A stretch of DNA of 64,000 nt, taken from assembly GCA_026261815.1 (NCBI GenBank), contig JAMPIT010000258.1, positions 11,647,501 to 11,711,500 on the forward strand, written 5' to 3'. Both the position numbers and the translations under genes were made by a program. This document shows positions 12,531 to 25,663 of this stretch, piece after piece. Under the pieces are notes generated by a model. That model was not told the DNA's origin and searched no databases. It worked only from the letters and a program-made list of their open reading frames with translations. How positions within the stretch are numbered: the stretch's first letter is position 1; each line of letters begins with the position of its first letter. This stretch comes from Monarcha castaneiventris obscurior. Lineage: Eukaryota; Chordata; Aves; Passeriformes; Monarchidae.

Positions 12531-15500
12531 AAAATAAACATGATAGTCTCTACAACCCCAAAATTCTACTGCTAGGAATTATGCTTTCTCACTAAGGTTT
12601 TTGAGGCTTAATTGTCTTCATGTATTATTGATATCTGGTACTTGGATGTAATTAAGAATAGGGGAACCATTCTTAGAGTACTATTCCAATCCATTAGGTA
12701 AATTTTTTCACTATGATATGAAAATTTCCATCTACTTAATTAGCACACCTACTTCTTCCATGCCTAAGTGCACCTAAGATGTGTTTTATGATGGCCCAAG
12801 GAAAGGAAGAAGAAACCACAACACATCAATTATGCCTCCACTCAGTTGTACAACTATTTTAAAATGTGTGAACAGTTAAGACAAAATTGAAAAATTACCA
12901 TAATAGGCTTTTGACACTTCCCCGCTTAAGCAAAAATTAATTCTAACTCCCTGTTTTTATGCAATGCCTTTATAATTTCTCTAATCTCGAGTTCCCACGA
13001 GAGAGAACACAATTCTTTCAAGTACAAGTATGTGAAGCTTGGCATCTTCTCTTTATACTTATGCAGTTTATTTGATGGAAGCCTAAACCGCTAAGCCTCC
13101 CTTTGTGCTTAATATAAGCCATCCTCAGTGGAAATACAAGTTAATTTAAGTAAAATGAAGTTTTAGGAAGAATGCATTCTCTTGCACAGAAAGCCTCACT
13201 AAATCAAAGCTTTTTTAAATGCAGCATCTGTTTCCTGAATTGCTCTAGAACCTGTAATAAAAATAAACGAAAAAGAAGAAAAATTTTTAAAAGGTACTTT
13301 AACATATGAAACATCATAAACATAAAAACAGACGAATGGAACAGCTTACTTCTCATTTTACTGTGTTTTGCAGCCTCACCTTGCTCTTGCAATGTATTGA
13401 ATTAGCACATTTTAAGCATCATCTGTTTTATTAATGGTGACTATTAGTAAAACCTACTGTTTGTGTTCCAAAGGTGCCTCAGCTGTACTGTATTGCTGGG
13501 ATACACTCCCATACACACTAAGATGTGTGGACCACATCCTAAATTCACAGTTAAGTCACAGCACTGCCTAGCCCTGAAACACACCTGAAGTATTTGTACA
13601 TCACATACTTTGCTTCAGCAGCACGGGGTGTATTCTGCTGCCTACAAACTTATTGAGGTCACAGACAGCTTGTGCAGATATTTAGTCTATTCCCACGAGA
13701 GGCAGAGGTATATTATTTGCATACCATTATGTACTGAAAAACCTATTCAGTTATCCTCGCTGGAGACAACTCACCTCACTGCCCTAAACAGAATTCACTT
13801 TTCCAATATTTGAAGGAATAGCAAATAAATAGGACCCAGTGTAGACTCAGAATCCAAATCCAAAAAGACTCAGAATATCTAAGAATCTTGGCTTATAAAT
13901 GACAAACGTGAATGAATGCAGACCAATTTATCAAAAAAATTTATCACGGAAGCAAGGAATGATGAAAAAAATGGATTATATGTTTAAAAGAGGACTAAAA
14001 TGTTGAGAGTGAAAATCACTGAAGAGTTAACTTTAGCAAAAAAGCTGACATTAGCCAAGCTTATTATGACCACAAAGGAGAGCAAAGAATCTCAAAGCAC
14101 AGAACTTACTTAAAAATAGCCTCCTTACATTTGCAGTGACAGCAGTGGTTCTAATATCATCTGCCCAAAACAGTGAGAGAGCTATTGATATTTTATCTAT
14201 AGCAGTGTGCAACAGTTCACATCATGTCAGCAGCTGAGACCCATGGGACATGTACATGTTGGTTCTTCAGTACCAGCTGCAATACTGTGAATATTTGCTG
14301 TAATTACAAATATATTCTAACATGCCCTAATTGTCCTCCTCGGTTTTATTCCCCCCATAATTACAATGTTTTGAATAAACATCTCCCAACCTCTGCTCAC
14401 TCCCTTTTTCTACTTATCCTTCCTGATGCCAATACTGCCACAAAGAAGGGAGAATATAAATAAAGTATCTGTGTGCTCTGTGCAGAAAGTCAGAAGAGAT
14501 TAATGTAATGGTCCTTTACAGCCTTAGTCTGCAAATCAGAACCTCTTGCTGTTCACCTTGGTTTGCTTTTTGCTAACCTGCTATGTGAAGTTTACTTTAA
14601 GCTGTAAGCATTTTTGAACCTGTCTCTTTCTGTAAAGCTCTGAGCACAGATAAAGCACAATAGAAACAGTAACCATCGCCTTGAAATCACAGTTGTGAGC
14701 AGCTCCTGAAGAACAACAAAAGGAGATCATGGCACAATCAGTCCCATGCCAAAACAAAGACACAGAAACATCAATAGTGCATATATTGAAAGGTTTGTGC
14801 ACACAGGATCTTCTAACACATGGCTGCTTCAGCTGAAAAGAAGCAAATCAATTTTTTGAATATAAGGAATATAATAATTTTTTGAGTCCATGGCCATACT
14901 GTTACTACCAACCCTTGAAATGCAGTTATTTGAAGTTCAGATGAGTAAACCCCAGAGATCTACAGCACTCTATAAGCCTGTCATGTTACAGTCATTTCCT
15001 GAACATCTTCCTTCATTTTACATCTTAAATAGTGCTTATTAAAAAGAAACGGTTACAGGAATTACCTCTTAAAGAAGCTGCAAATCCAATGCAGCACCTC
15101 TAACAATTATAGCTACTATAGAGCCAGGGTATCTTTTAATATATTTTTTAATAATACATCTGACAATTCTATATGCTGGTGGGTATGAAACTGATGTCTC
15201 ATAATCCACAAAATGGGTGAGGCTACAGTCACATATAAAGCCTCATATTAGCAGTATTCTCAAGGGCAAACTGAGCACTCCCATGATATGCACAAAAGCC
15301 TCAAATTTATTTCCATTTCAACTTCCCACAGTAACAGCTATTTTTACTCTCATCTGCTTATGAGAAATATAAACAAAAACTTTCAGGAATACAAGTGCAC
15401 TTTATCAGTTTTAGCTGATGCTACCTATCCTAGCTGGCTGTAGAAATTCTGTAGTCACATACCCAGCCAGGATGAAAAATGCCCTTTTCTTTTCTTTTAC

Positions 15501-18500
15501 TTTGCACCACTGCTGTGCTTAATGAGCACAGGACTCTGCCAGGACTGGTGAGAGTGGAGTGTGGCCACTTGAGGGGCAGCCCCTAAAATTGCTCCAAGCT
15601 GTCTGTCAAACTGATCTCCCATCCTGTGCCAAAGAATGGAGATAAAATGCCTATCTATACATGTCAGGGTTTCACAGGCTGGGAAAGAGAAAAGGGACAT
15701 GACCTCAGAAAACTGACAGATCAGAGTTAAAACTTCTTTGTCCCAACTGCAGGATCTGGACAGCCTCAAACAGTCATTTTGAAAACACTGCATTCACTGC
15801 ATCCATGTCTATTACTGCAACTCCCTGAAGAGGAGACAGGTTTTGAGGGAAAGCATGGACTGGGTTTACTGTCACCTTGCTGGGAGCCATTTCTGTGAAG
15901 AAGGGAGAAATTCACATTCCAAGACATGACAGCAGAGACTGGACTCTACTGATGCCCAGATGAGCTCATAATGTACATGCACATCAAACAGAACATTTTG
16001 ATAACTGCTCAATTAACTGTTCTTAATAGTGTGTAAGAGGAAAAAACAGGTCATTCTTTTATTGGTTCTAAAATATATTTTGGTTTCATTTTTTAAAAAT
16101 GCAAGGAAGGAGGTAGAGTTGCATGCATAAACAGGGAAGAAAAGATGGACCATGCATGCAACAGTTCTAGCAAGAAGAAGCTACCAAACAGCATCCCAAA
16201 TGTCTCTGGCATGCTAGAACTGGCAAAATTTCCCCTTCTTGGCTTACAGAAAATGTTCAGTGTGGTATTTCTAGTACAAAATGGTTAAAAACAAGAACCC
16301 TACAACTGACTGTTCAGGTTCCTCATGCAAGATACCTTTCAATGCATTTAGTTATTCAACCCACTGTATTCAGCTATAATAGGAAAAATTTAATACTACA
16401 TTCAGTTCCCCTGTAATGCTTGGTCAGCAACAAAATGCGCTCATGGTTCTCTTCTGGCTGTGCTGAGCAGTGTTGTGTACTGACAAAGGAAGTGCTCCCC
16501 ATGCATTAATACTTTGGCACTCCAGCTCTACAGAAATGAAATTCCCCATAATTGCTACTAAACTTTTTAAGATTTGGGGAGCAGCATTTGAAAGAAAATT
16601 ATTTCTAAGATATTTATTTTTATTCTGTCTTGAAGACTAAGATGAGATTCCATCTAATATTTCAACTTAACAAAGAGATAACCCAGCAGAACTTCCCCTG
16701 TGGTTGAGAAACAGTAAAATAATGGTCCTGGGTAGGCAGAGTTATCACCCACAAGAGTCCTTCAATGGGAAGATGGAAGAGAAGAGACTGCTTTACTACA
16801 TCTCTGCTTCTGCATCTCTGCTTCATCATCATGAGCAGATGAAAAACATACCAAAACAGAAGCAGCTGTGTCTTCTGAGTAAAACCAAATGATCAGTAAT
16901 TTATGCTAACTCCACATCATGATAACTCTGTGATTGGAAAAACCTGATGAGAAAAACAACAGCAAATTTTAAAAGTTATATTTTCTCTATTTTACAGCAA
17001 TACTTTATGCTGCTGTACTTTATCTACACTCAGATATGCTGTATTTCAGGAATGTGATGAAATTTCATTTGGCTAATGAGCTACCTAATTTCTTAAGAAG
17101 AAAAAAAGAGAGACAACCTTACTGCTTGTGTGGACTACTGGATTACATTTGAAGGTCCTGAGTACCATTCCTGACTCTGCAGCAGTTCATTAGACAAAAA
17201 AAAAGCCTGAAAAAAACCTCTGGTTTAATGGTTTGCCAGTAAAAGATCTGCACCATCTATAACCAAGTCAAGACTGAGTTTGGTGATTTCTTGCAGTGGG
17301 TCAGAGAAACAGGGGACTGTGCCATTCTTAATAACATGACTCATATACACAGCAAGATTCTGCTACTCAACTTTTTAAATCAAACTTAGTATTAGAAGAA
17401 ATCTTAGGGAGTGAACTTCAAAGCACCTATATGCACATAGTAGCACAAGGTATTGGAAGGAATACCTCTGCTGCTCTATGACATTTGGTTTGGTTGGCAA
17501 AAGTGTGCAGTAATAGCTCTTTTTCTTTTGGTCCTTTTGAGCACCGTTTTCTACTAGGTAGCATTCAATTTAAAGAAAGCCCAAAAGATTTAAATAATCT
17601 CTAACTTATGCAGCAGTAAGAGAAATTAAGTCCATATACTGTTTACAGTTCAGGGAAAAAAGGAAGTTCATACTTGCTGGATGACATCCAGTCATGATTC
17701 CACTTGAGACCACTTCCATTACAGTTATAAAATGTAGGCGAACCACCTCTAGGTTAAACAATTCACAAATATATGTTTAATACATAAAAGAAATGGAAAA
17801 AACCTGAACGGAGTAGACCACATTACTTTCTAACTCCCATACATCCTAAGTGCCCTAGATGAAGAAAGGCTGGTTCAGCAAAAAGGGTACAGCATACCTG
17901 GATTTAGCTCTGCACAGAATGTCTGAGCCCCAAAAACCACTTTTAGGTGAGCTGGTGAGGAAGAGGATGTCAACATATTTCCATGATGTGCATCAGAAAG
18001 AACTTTTCTCACCTGAAGTCTGGACCAGACAGATGTGAGCACTGACAGAACAGGCGATCTCCAGACACTCCAAAGTGGCCATAAGAAGTGGCCATGGTAA
18101 GGGGACAACACCGTCTTCAGCACGCTGCTCAGAACTGCAGTGGTAAAGCCTGACCAGGCAGGTGTCCTAGGGCAAGCTGGCACCTCACAAGGCTTTTTGG
18201 TGGGAAGCCAAGTGATGTATTTTGTTAAAATAAAACTGCACTCTGAAGTCAGTGTACTTTTTAATATTTGGTATGAAAAATTCAGTTTTCAGTCATCCTA
18301 ACAAAATCCATTTCTGACAAAGAAAAGCATCCTGTGTCTGTGACAGCAGGTGCAGCAGAACTAGGACCTTTTGGTGAAAGGTTGTATTTTATCTCTGACA
18401 TCATCCAGCTGAACACCATGACCAGAGTTCTAAAAAGCAAGCTATGCTTCAAAGTTATTTTCAAACACAGTTACATGAATGGATTTTCAAAGAATGTATA

Positions 18501-19272
18501 AATAGCTGTGTCTAAAACTTTACACATCGAACCTGACACATCTAAGTATTACAAGTTGCTTTTGAACCTCTTAGCCTGTAAAGACACAGTAAAATGCAAG
18601 TACCACTTATCAAAGTACTTTGAGACTTTTAATAAATTCATATTAATAAACAAAAACTACTGTCTGCATCAAAAATAAAAATAAAAATCTGGGTTACTGT
18701 TGTGCTGTTAAACACCTTGCATGCTTAACCAAAGTTCTGAACACTAACGGCTTTACAAAACATTTATAGGAACCAAGACTCCACCATCAGGACAGAAGTA
18801 GACTGGGAGTGAGGGCAACTCCTGAAATGTATAAACTGCCAAAGGGCAGCTACGAGGCAATGGTCAGGGCACCAGTGTGATCCCTGAATTTTCAAGTTTT
18901 GTTTTCAAGTCTGTATCAGCATGTGATGGGTTACTTTTCACATCGAGCGTTTCACAAAGATCGTAAGCCACATAAAACCACTTTAATTTAATGTTTGTGA
19001 AAACATTTTAAGTCTGAGAGCTAAAATTGTTGTGTTATAGATAATAAAAAGATACTTCAAAAAAAAATCTATACAACATAGCGTGTTCTATTTTCTTAAT
19101 ACTGTTTCAACAATTTCTGGCAAATGCTACTAAAGAAAACCTCTGTCAATTAAATCAGCATGAAACCAAAATAACATCAACAAAGGCAATAAACTAACAG
19201 CCCTCTACAACATGAGAATGAGGCCCTGAGAATGAACAAAAAATTGATCTTCAAAGCAAAAGGATTTTATCT

Positions 19273-19291
19273 GGGGGAAGGGTGGGGTGGG
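19273..19291 (+). other. G-quadruplex motif with 2-1-1 loops
   Basis: The plus strand carries four G runs (5, 3, 4 and 3 G) separated by loops of AA, T and T. Short loops favour a stable parallel quadruplex. It lies on the template strand for PIGK transcription, so it could form in DNA but not in PIGK pre-mRNA. Confidence 0.6.
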
Positions 19292-22200
19292 TCATGGCTG
19301 CAAACTTGTTACAGAAACAGAGAAATGATGGAAACAAAGGCCTTGCTGCAAGACTTACTGCAGAACTGCAACCCTGCAGTCTTCTTTGATGGCCATCTGT
19401 CCCTGTATTGATAACTCTGGAGATTCCCCTCCCATCGCCTTTCTTAAATTTCCCATTTAATCTCCCTTATGGTGACTGCAGTGAACACCCTCAGACCAGA
19501 CTGGATGTAGCAACTCCCTAACACTCCCTGAGTCTGGACTGAGCCAAGCCCCCGGAGCTCCCACGTCCTGCTCAACTGGACCCTGGAACAGAGACACTTC
19601 CTCAACAGGGTTAGCCCAACTTCCCAGGAATCTCCTGAAATTACTGAAGACATTTTCAACTGAGGCTTCTTATGGAGAGGCAACAGAAAAGCACAGGTTA
19701 AAACTTCTACAAACCAAAGAAACTTAACACATTTCTCCAAAAGGAAACTCAATCTAATTTAATTAGATTTAACATGTAGCATTCCCGCCATGATAAAATA
19801 CCTACGGAACTCCTTATTTTAAAGTCAATCTGCAACTGTAAACCATGTGAGATTACAAGTAAATTGTGCAATTTCCACTACAGGCTGCCAGTCACTTTCC
19901 TGAAATACCATCCTGGTTTATCAGCATGTTCATTTATCTACTTAATGGTTTGAAATGGACTAAAATAAGTATGCAAGTTGATTGTGGTCTGAATTTGCCG
20001 TTTCATTTTGTTTTCAATTATAACACCATCAGGAGATCTGGTGTTTATCTGCTGAAATGTGCCTTTCATCAATAAAACATTCTTCTATCAGTAAGACACC
20101 TGTAACAATTTAAGTCTCTTCAATATCCTAAATCCTGGTTAGGCCAAATATGTTAACACACAGTGACATTCCAAGCACAAGCACTGGCACTGATGTTAGG
20201 TATTTTTATTACAATGACTTGCTGAACTGTAAGGCCAGCAATGAATATAATTTATGATAAATGGAAACAATCTTCTCAAATGCAGTTTGCCCTGTTCTTC
20301 CACCAGACCTGTTTTGACAAAAGACAAGTGCAGAATTAAAGTAATCTCTCCTTTTTCTCCCCTTTCTGGTTTGGGGTTTTTTTTTGGCCTTATTCTAAGT
20401 AGCATAAACTTACTGTAAGTAGCAGCATTGTATGCATGGCTGTACAGAGAGAATCTCATTAAAAAGGTTGTCTCATGTGGGCATTACTCTGAAAGCTCAA
20501 CTTTTACAAGTTTGTATTAATGACTGCATTCCCTTACCAAGCATTAGTGGCTTTTTATTTCAGTTAAAAGCACAAGGAGCATTTTAGTAGTGTTCAGGAG
20601 AATAAATTTACAGTGAAAGCTGGATAGTACAGTGGCTATGGTGGCTGGCTAACAAGTATAATTAAAATGTACTTTATACATTATACTGATTTAGGATACA
20701 TGTCCACCACTGTGAAATTTTAATATATATTTATGCTATAAATACACAGCACTGATGCTATTATGCATCCATTTGGATACAGCCTCATAACACCACAAAT
20801 ACTATCCACTGTTCTTACTCTTGCCATTTTTTAGTTTCTTATAATTTCCTTCTTTTTCCTTAAAGCAAAAAAAAACCCTTGTTCATACAAAATGGCCCCT
20901 GCACAACTTGTTCCAGTTGTGCCAGGTCCCTCAGAAAGGGTGTAAGGAGATTCCTGCAGAGCCAATTCAGCAGGATGCTGGTGCAGTGATGCTCAGCTGG
21001 TCACAGCTCCTGCAGGCTGCAGCAAGGCACCAGCCTCACACACAGCCGGGGCATGGTGCTGAACTCCCTGTCACCACAGCTAAACAATGCTCCTTTATTG
21101 GGCTTCTCAGCATCCAAGACATTTGCAGTTCTGTGGGGTCTGCTCTGCTGCCTTGTGCAGACCCCAGCTCTGTGCTACTGGCAAGTTTAGCAAACAGGTA
21201 AGAGTACACAAACCAGCTTTTTGCCTTTCCACAGTGCAATATTCTATTGCAGTGTAACACACAGCAGCCAAATGAACCCTCCGCAGTTATTACCCACCTA
21301 ATGCTGTAAAAATATTGCTATGACATTTTGTCTACTCGACCATTTTAAAGGTTAATTCTGTTTCCTATTTGAGATTTTCCTCTAGGTGAGCCATTCCATG
21401 CACTTTCTATTTACTGATTCCAAACAACCCCCAAACTGTTTCATTGCTCACTCTCACTGTTAAGAACATATTGACTGGCTGCATGCTCTGCTGTTTAATT
21501 CATTTATACTGAGAGTCAGGCATGAAGGCAGAATTTTAAATGTGACATTTGCAGGCTGTTGGGTCATTTGAAGCTCTGACAACACCAGGGAGTTCCTGAC
21601 ATACAAACTGGTCCTGATTTCCAATCTTCCATGTTCTGAACACATCAGAAATTCTTCCCGAAGGTGCAGATTTCAGCCAAAAGTTTTTAAATCCCTTGTG
21701 TTTACAACTTGTAGGAAAGGCTTGTACACTTTAAGGTTTTAAAATAAAGCTTATGTTTCCTTTAAGGTAAAACCAGCACTGCCTGCAGCATGAGAGTCAA
21801 CGCTTTAAAAACACTTATTGACAAAGGTATTTGAGAAGATCTACGATAATTAATACACATGAAGTTGTTTAAAAAATTCTATTAAGGGACTTAGTGGACT
21901 TTTATTTGTTCCTGTTGATCTTTGAGCATTTAAAAACAGCTCAGCCTGAAACCACAGCTTTATCTAATATTGCCTATCTGGGTTAGTGCTACTCTGACCA
22001 GTACCAAGTCCCAGTTTTTAGTCTGGAAGTTTTCCTCATCTCAAAGCAGTGAATGGACTGCACCATTTTGTCTCCCATGATGAACTGTCATTATCTTCCC
22101 CAAATTTCAGGTCAATTTATCAGAGCATACTTGATTACCTGAAAGATTCCATATGGCCAAGATACCATTAGGAAAACAGTAATGTGACCTGTTTGGTCCT

Positions 22201-23232
22201 GACTTAAGAAAACTATAGTTACTTGTCCCTGAAGCAGGACTCATCTACAAAGTTTAAAAATTATTTCTTTTATTCTGCAGAAATTCCAAATGACTGCAGC
22301 AGAACAGGTGATTTTGCTCCCTTTAAGGCATCCCCAAGAAGAAGGATGCTAAGTCTCCACAGCCATGTTTGACACACATTTTATGTTATTTGGCCATAAG
22401 CTTTTCCACACAACAGGCAGAGGCCTCTGCAGCTGACAGCAAAGAATGAGGAGACACCTGAATGCAGACTGGGTACCTGATCTACCAGCAGGATGGATTG
22501 CAAATCACACCTTGAACTCTGAGAGAAGAGCAATAAGGGAATATAGAATCTTCTGCACAGAAAAGATCTCTTCCTCCTCCTTGCCATGAACTGGGGGAGA
22601 CATGTTACAATAAAAACTTCTGTTTAATCCCAGCTCATATCCCTCCTTTGTTTACTTAATTCAATAGCACAGTATTCCATTTAAATAAAGACAAAGAAGG
22701 CACAACCTAGGAAAAATATAAACCTATTTTTTTTAATTGTGCAAAACAAAAAGCAAACAAAAAGCCCTGTTCAAAGCAGAAAGTATGGTGACACTGCTAT
22801 AGTTAGAAATAAAAATGGTGCTAATTCAGAACTGTATTAGGAGGAGAGATTATTTTCCCTGCTCAACTCGTCATGACAATTATTCCACAATAATGACTCC
22901 ATACTTTGGCTGCTTTTTCAGGAAGGGGAATATGATTTAGGTCAAGATGCAAATTGGGAGGAATTAATGGATTTTTTTCTTTTCTACCAGCAGACGCACA
23001 ACAATTTTAACAAGTAGCTCTGAAGTGTTAACCGTGTCATACAGCAAGCATCTTTTCATTGCCATGTTCAGAATAAGACTTTTATAATTTAATAGTTGTC
23101 ATCTGAACAAGAGTATCTTGTTTATACATACTTCCAGCATGAGGACATTAATTCTGTGTGACCTAAAAAAGCAGTTTAAGTATTACAGATGTTCTTTATT
23201 TTCAAAGGAATTTTTAAAATAGAAAGACATAC

Positions 23233-23308
23233 CTGGTGTATTATCTGAGCTACAGGAAGTTGTTCAGCATATTTTAGTGGTTCTGTTGCCAACTCCTCCT
23301 CTGGAAAC
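23233..23308 (-). CDS. PIGK: PIGK exon 10 (lumenal linker)
   Basis: One base completes the lysine split from exon 9 and 25 codons follow: FPEEELATEPLKYAEQLPVA, then QIIHQ. EPLKYAEQLPVAQIIHQ matches human PIGK, while the first seven or so residues do not, and the linker is about three residues shorter. The acceptor is atttcttcccag and the donor is GTATGT. The exon is only 76 bp and sits alone between a 28 kb and a 22 kb intron, yet it keeps the frame exactly. Confidence 0.95.
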
Positions 23309-25648
23309 CTGGGAAGAAATTAAGTTCACATTTGTCAAAGTTAGTACAATGCTTACCTAATTAAATTAATGAAATTAAGCGTTTCAGGGATATTATTTTG
23401 CTTAAGATGAAGAAAATGTGTCTTTTATGACAGTAATGGAATATATTTCTTATAAAATTGAGTGAAAGAACAAATTTATAGTAAACAGAAATGTGCATTA
23501 CATTGTGGATTTTTTTCCTTGCCATAAAGCACAAATTTAGCAGAAGAAACATAAGAAAACCTTTAAATTTATTTTTAGGTGAACAAGAACTGGTGAAAGC
23601 TGGATTGAAATCCCCATGGAAAAAAAGTCTTATGCATTTACAAAGCAGATTCAGCACTGTCAACAATGCAAGCTTCTTCACTCAGTCCTGCCAACATAAT
23701 TCAAATATGACCATCTCAAAAGGCAGGAGGGAATATTCACCATTTCCCATTTTTGCTGCAAGTGCACAGCAGTGCTTAGATGTGGTAGAAGTTCAACACC
23801 ACAAATATTGACGCATTTGCCAGCACAGCAGTGTACTTCTGGTTACCAAAAAGCCAAAAAGCTAGTGTGAAAAAAAGAGTGAATACTTCACAAAGAATAT
23901 ACATCATAGCCCTTTAAACTTTGAATAAACTGGTTGCAGCTGAAAACTCAGAATCCATAAGCAGTCTCTTAAAAGAATATTTAAATGATAGTAAATTAAT
24001 ATGAAAGCATGTTTTAAACCCTTCAACCATGCTGCTTTTATCTACTGGAACTGCACAGCATGTGCTACATTTTCAAAGTATCACTCAAGTTTTTCATCAG
24101 CCATTCCTCTATCTTTCTGAAGAGTTCTGAATACAGGAATTTGAGCACTGTGACAAGAAATGAAGGGGAAAGAAAAGATCCTGACAAAAACAAGGCCCTT
24201 CTCTAAAGCTGATGCAGAATTATTTTCAGACGAAAACTGTGGCCAAGACATTATTTTCCAGGCTCAAACCTTACACCCATTCTAGTCAAAAAGGATCCAC
24301 ACCCGCTGGGTTAATTTACCTGCAGACCAGCTGCCAGGTGAGAGCCAGAAACTACAAGCTTAGTGTCTGCACTGGCAGTCAACAGGCTGTGGAAAAAGGA
24401 AGGACAATAAGTGCACATCTCTTCCCTTTTCCACTACCAAATTTCTGCTGTGGTTTGAAAGGCATTAAGCTCAAATAAGAGTCTGAATATCCAGAAGTTT
24501 GTAATGAACAGAGTATGAAAGTATGAAAGTCTTACTGTATAAGAAATTCAAAAGCAGAGAACAAAAGAAACACAGCAATATTTCAGAGATCATAGTGACA
24601 GCCTGCCTTGAACCGTTTAATGTGCTTAAGAAAAATTAAATAAGCAGGCTCTGAACTACTGAAGCTGGTCCACAGATAGAGCTCATTTACTGATATGGTT
24701 TTTAGAGTTTTTGGATTATTATGACAATGATGAATTCATACTTTTAACATGAAATATACTGCTGTTATAGTCCAACACAACCATCAGAGCTTAGAGGGGG
24801 TTCAGCAACTCCACCACAGTGTGCAGAAGGAATTTTTCCACTCAGTTCCTCCCTACTTTCTATCATTGGTCCTGATTGGCAAATATACCACAGTCAGTGT
24901 GAATTGGAGATTACTTCTGTTCTGCTGGGAACCTGTTAGCTGACACAACACCTTGATTTATGGATACCAGCTACATAAATCCATTTTTTTAGCCATAGGT
25001 CTAGCTATGAAACAACTGTACACAACACAATATTCATCAATATCTTGAACACTTATCTCTACAGTCTTTACAGAAACACTGCAAATCTGAGGGAAAAAAG
25101 AAAGAATATCTCAAATCCCAAAATTAAACACTTGAAGCTGAAAATAAGAGCTAAAATTACTATAAACTGCATGTTAGCAGAAACGGGACAAAAAAGAGGC
25201 TTGTTCTGTCAAGGACCTTGCACATTTGGCAATTTTTCTGTCTAGACAGAATCAGCATTCCCTTGCATTGTCAAACACACTCCTTGTCAACTGCAGGGAA
25301 AAAAAGACCTTTCTTCAAATGACAAAGGATTTAAAAAGATAAAGAAAAATTATAATGATAATTTTAAGCCTTAGGAAGCTTAACTAAAAAAAAGAGGAAG
25401 GGGAGAGTAGTATAAACATGCATTTTAAAGTAATTAGATTTAAACTGAAATTACTCTGATAGCAGCCTTTCAACATCAAGTTTAAGAATTTTTTTTTTAT
25501 TTACTTTCCAAAAAAGAAGAAAATCAAGTCACTTGAACTACACTACATTTTATATATAAATAAATTATAAGATAAAGATTAGGTAGGTGGACATTCTAAT
25601 GTATTTACATACACATCTACATTTATATACACACACTGTGAAATGTCT

Positions 25649-25663
25649 ACACACACACACACA
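25649..25663. repeat. (AC)n microsatellite
   Basis: Seven uninterrupted AC units, with a shorter AC tract about 15 bases before it (25628-25636). Confidence 0.85.

Larger units (their letters stand above)
1231..23232 (-). other. PIGK: PIGK intron 10 (22.0 kb)
   Basis: The intron is phase 0, begins GTATGT and ends TTTTTCTAG. It is mostly AT-rich unique sequence with only short, unconvincing open frames. Notable contents are a GC-rich block from about 3890 that leads into the 16-bp minisatellite (4146-4668), a poly(A) run at 5011-5027, an (AAT)n tract at 12511-12530, and a G-quadruplex motif on the plus strand at 19273-19291. Milder GC-rich patches without recognisable content occur near 6530-6640, 8740-9000, 15520-15620, 17900-18190 and 20890-21190. 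I identified no other gene, RNA gene or transposon. Confidence 0.85.

Noticed and set aside
13609..13640. U6-snRNA-like segment (ttgcttcagcagcac)
   Set aside because: Only about 15 bases resemble the U6 start, and the following bases do not match U6. Likely chance.
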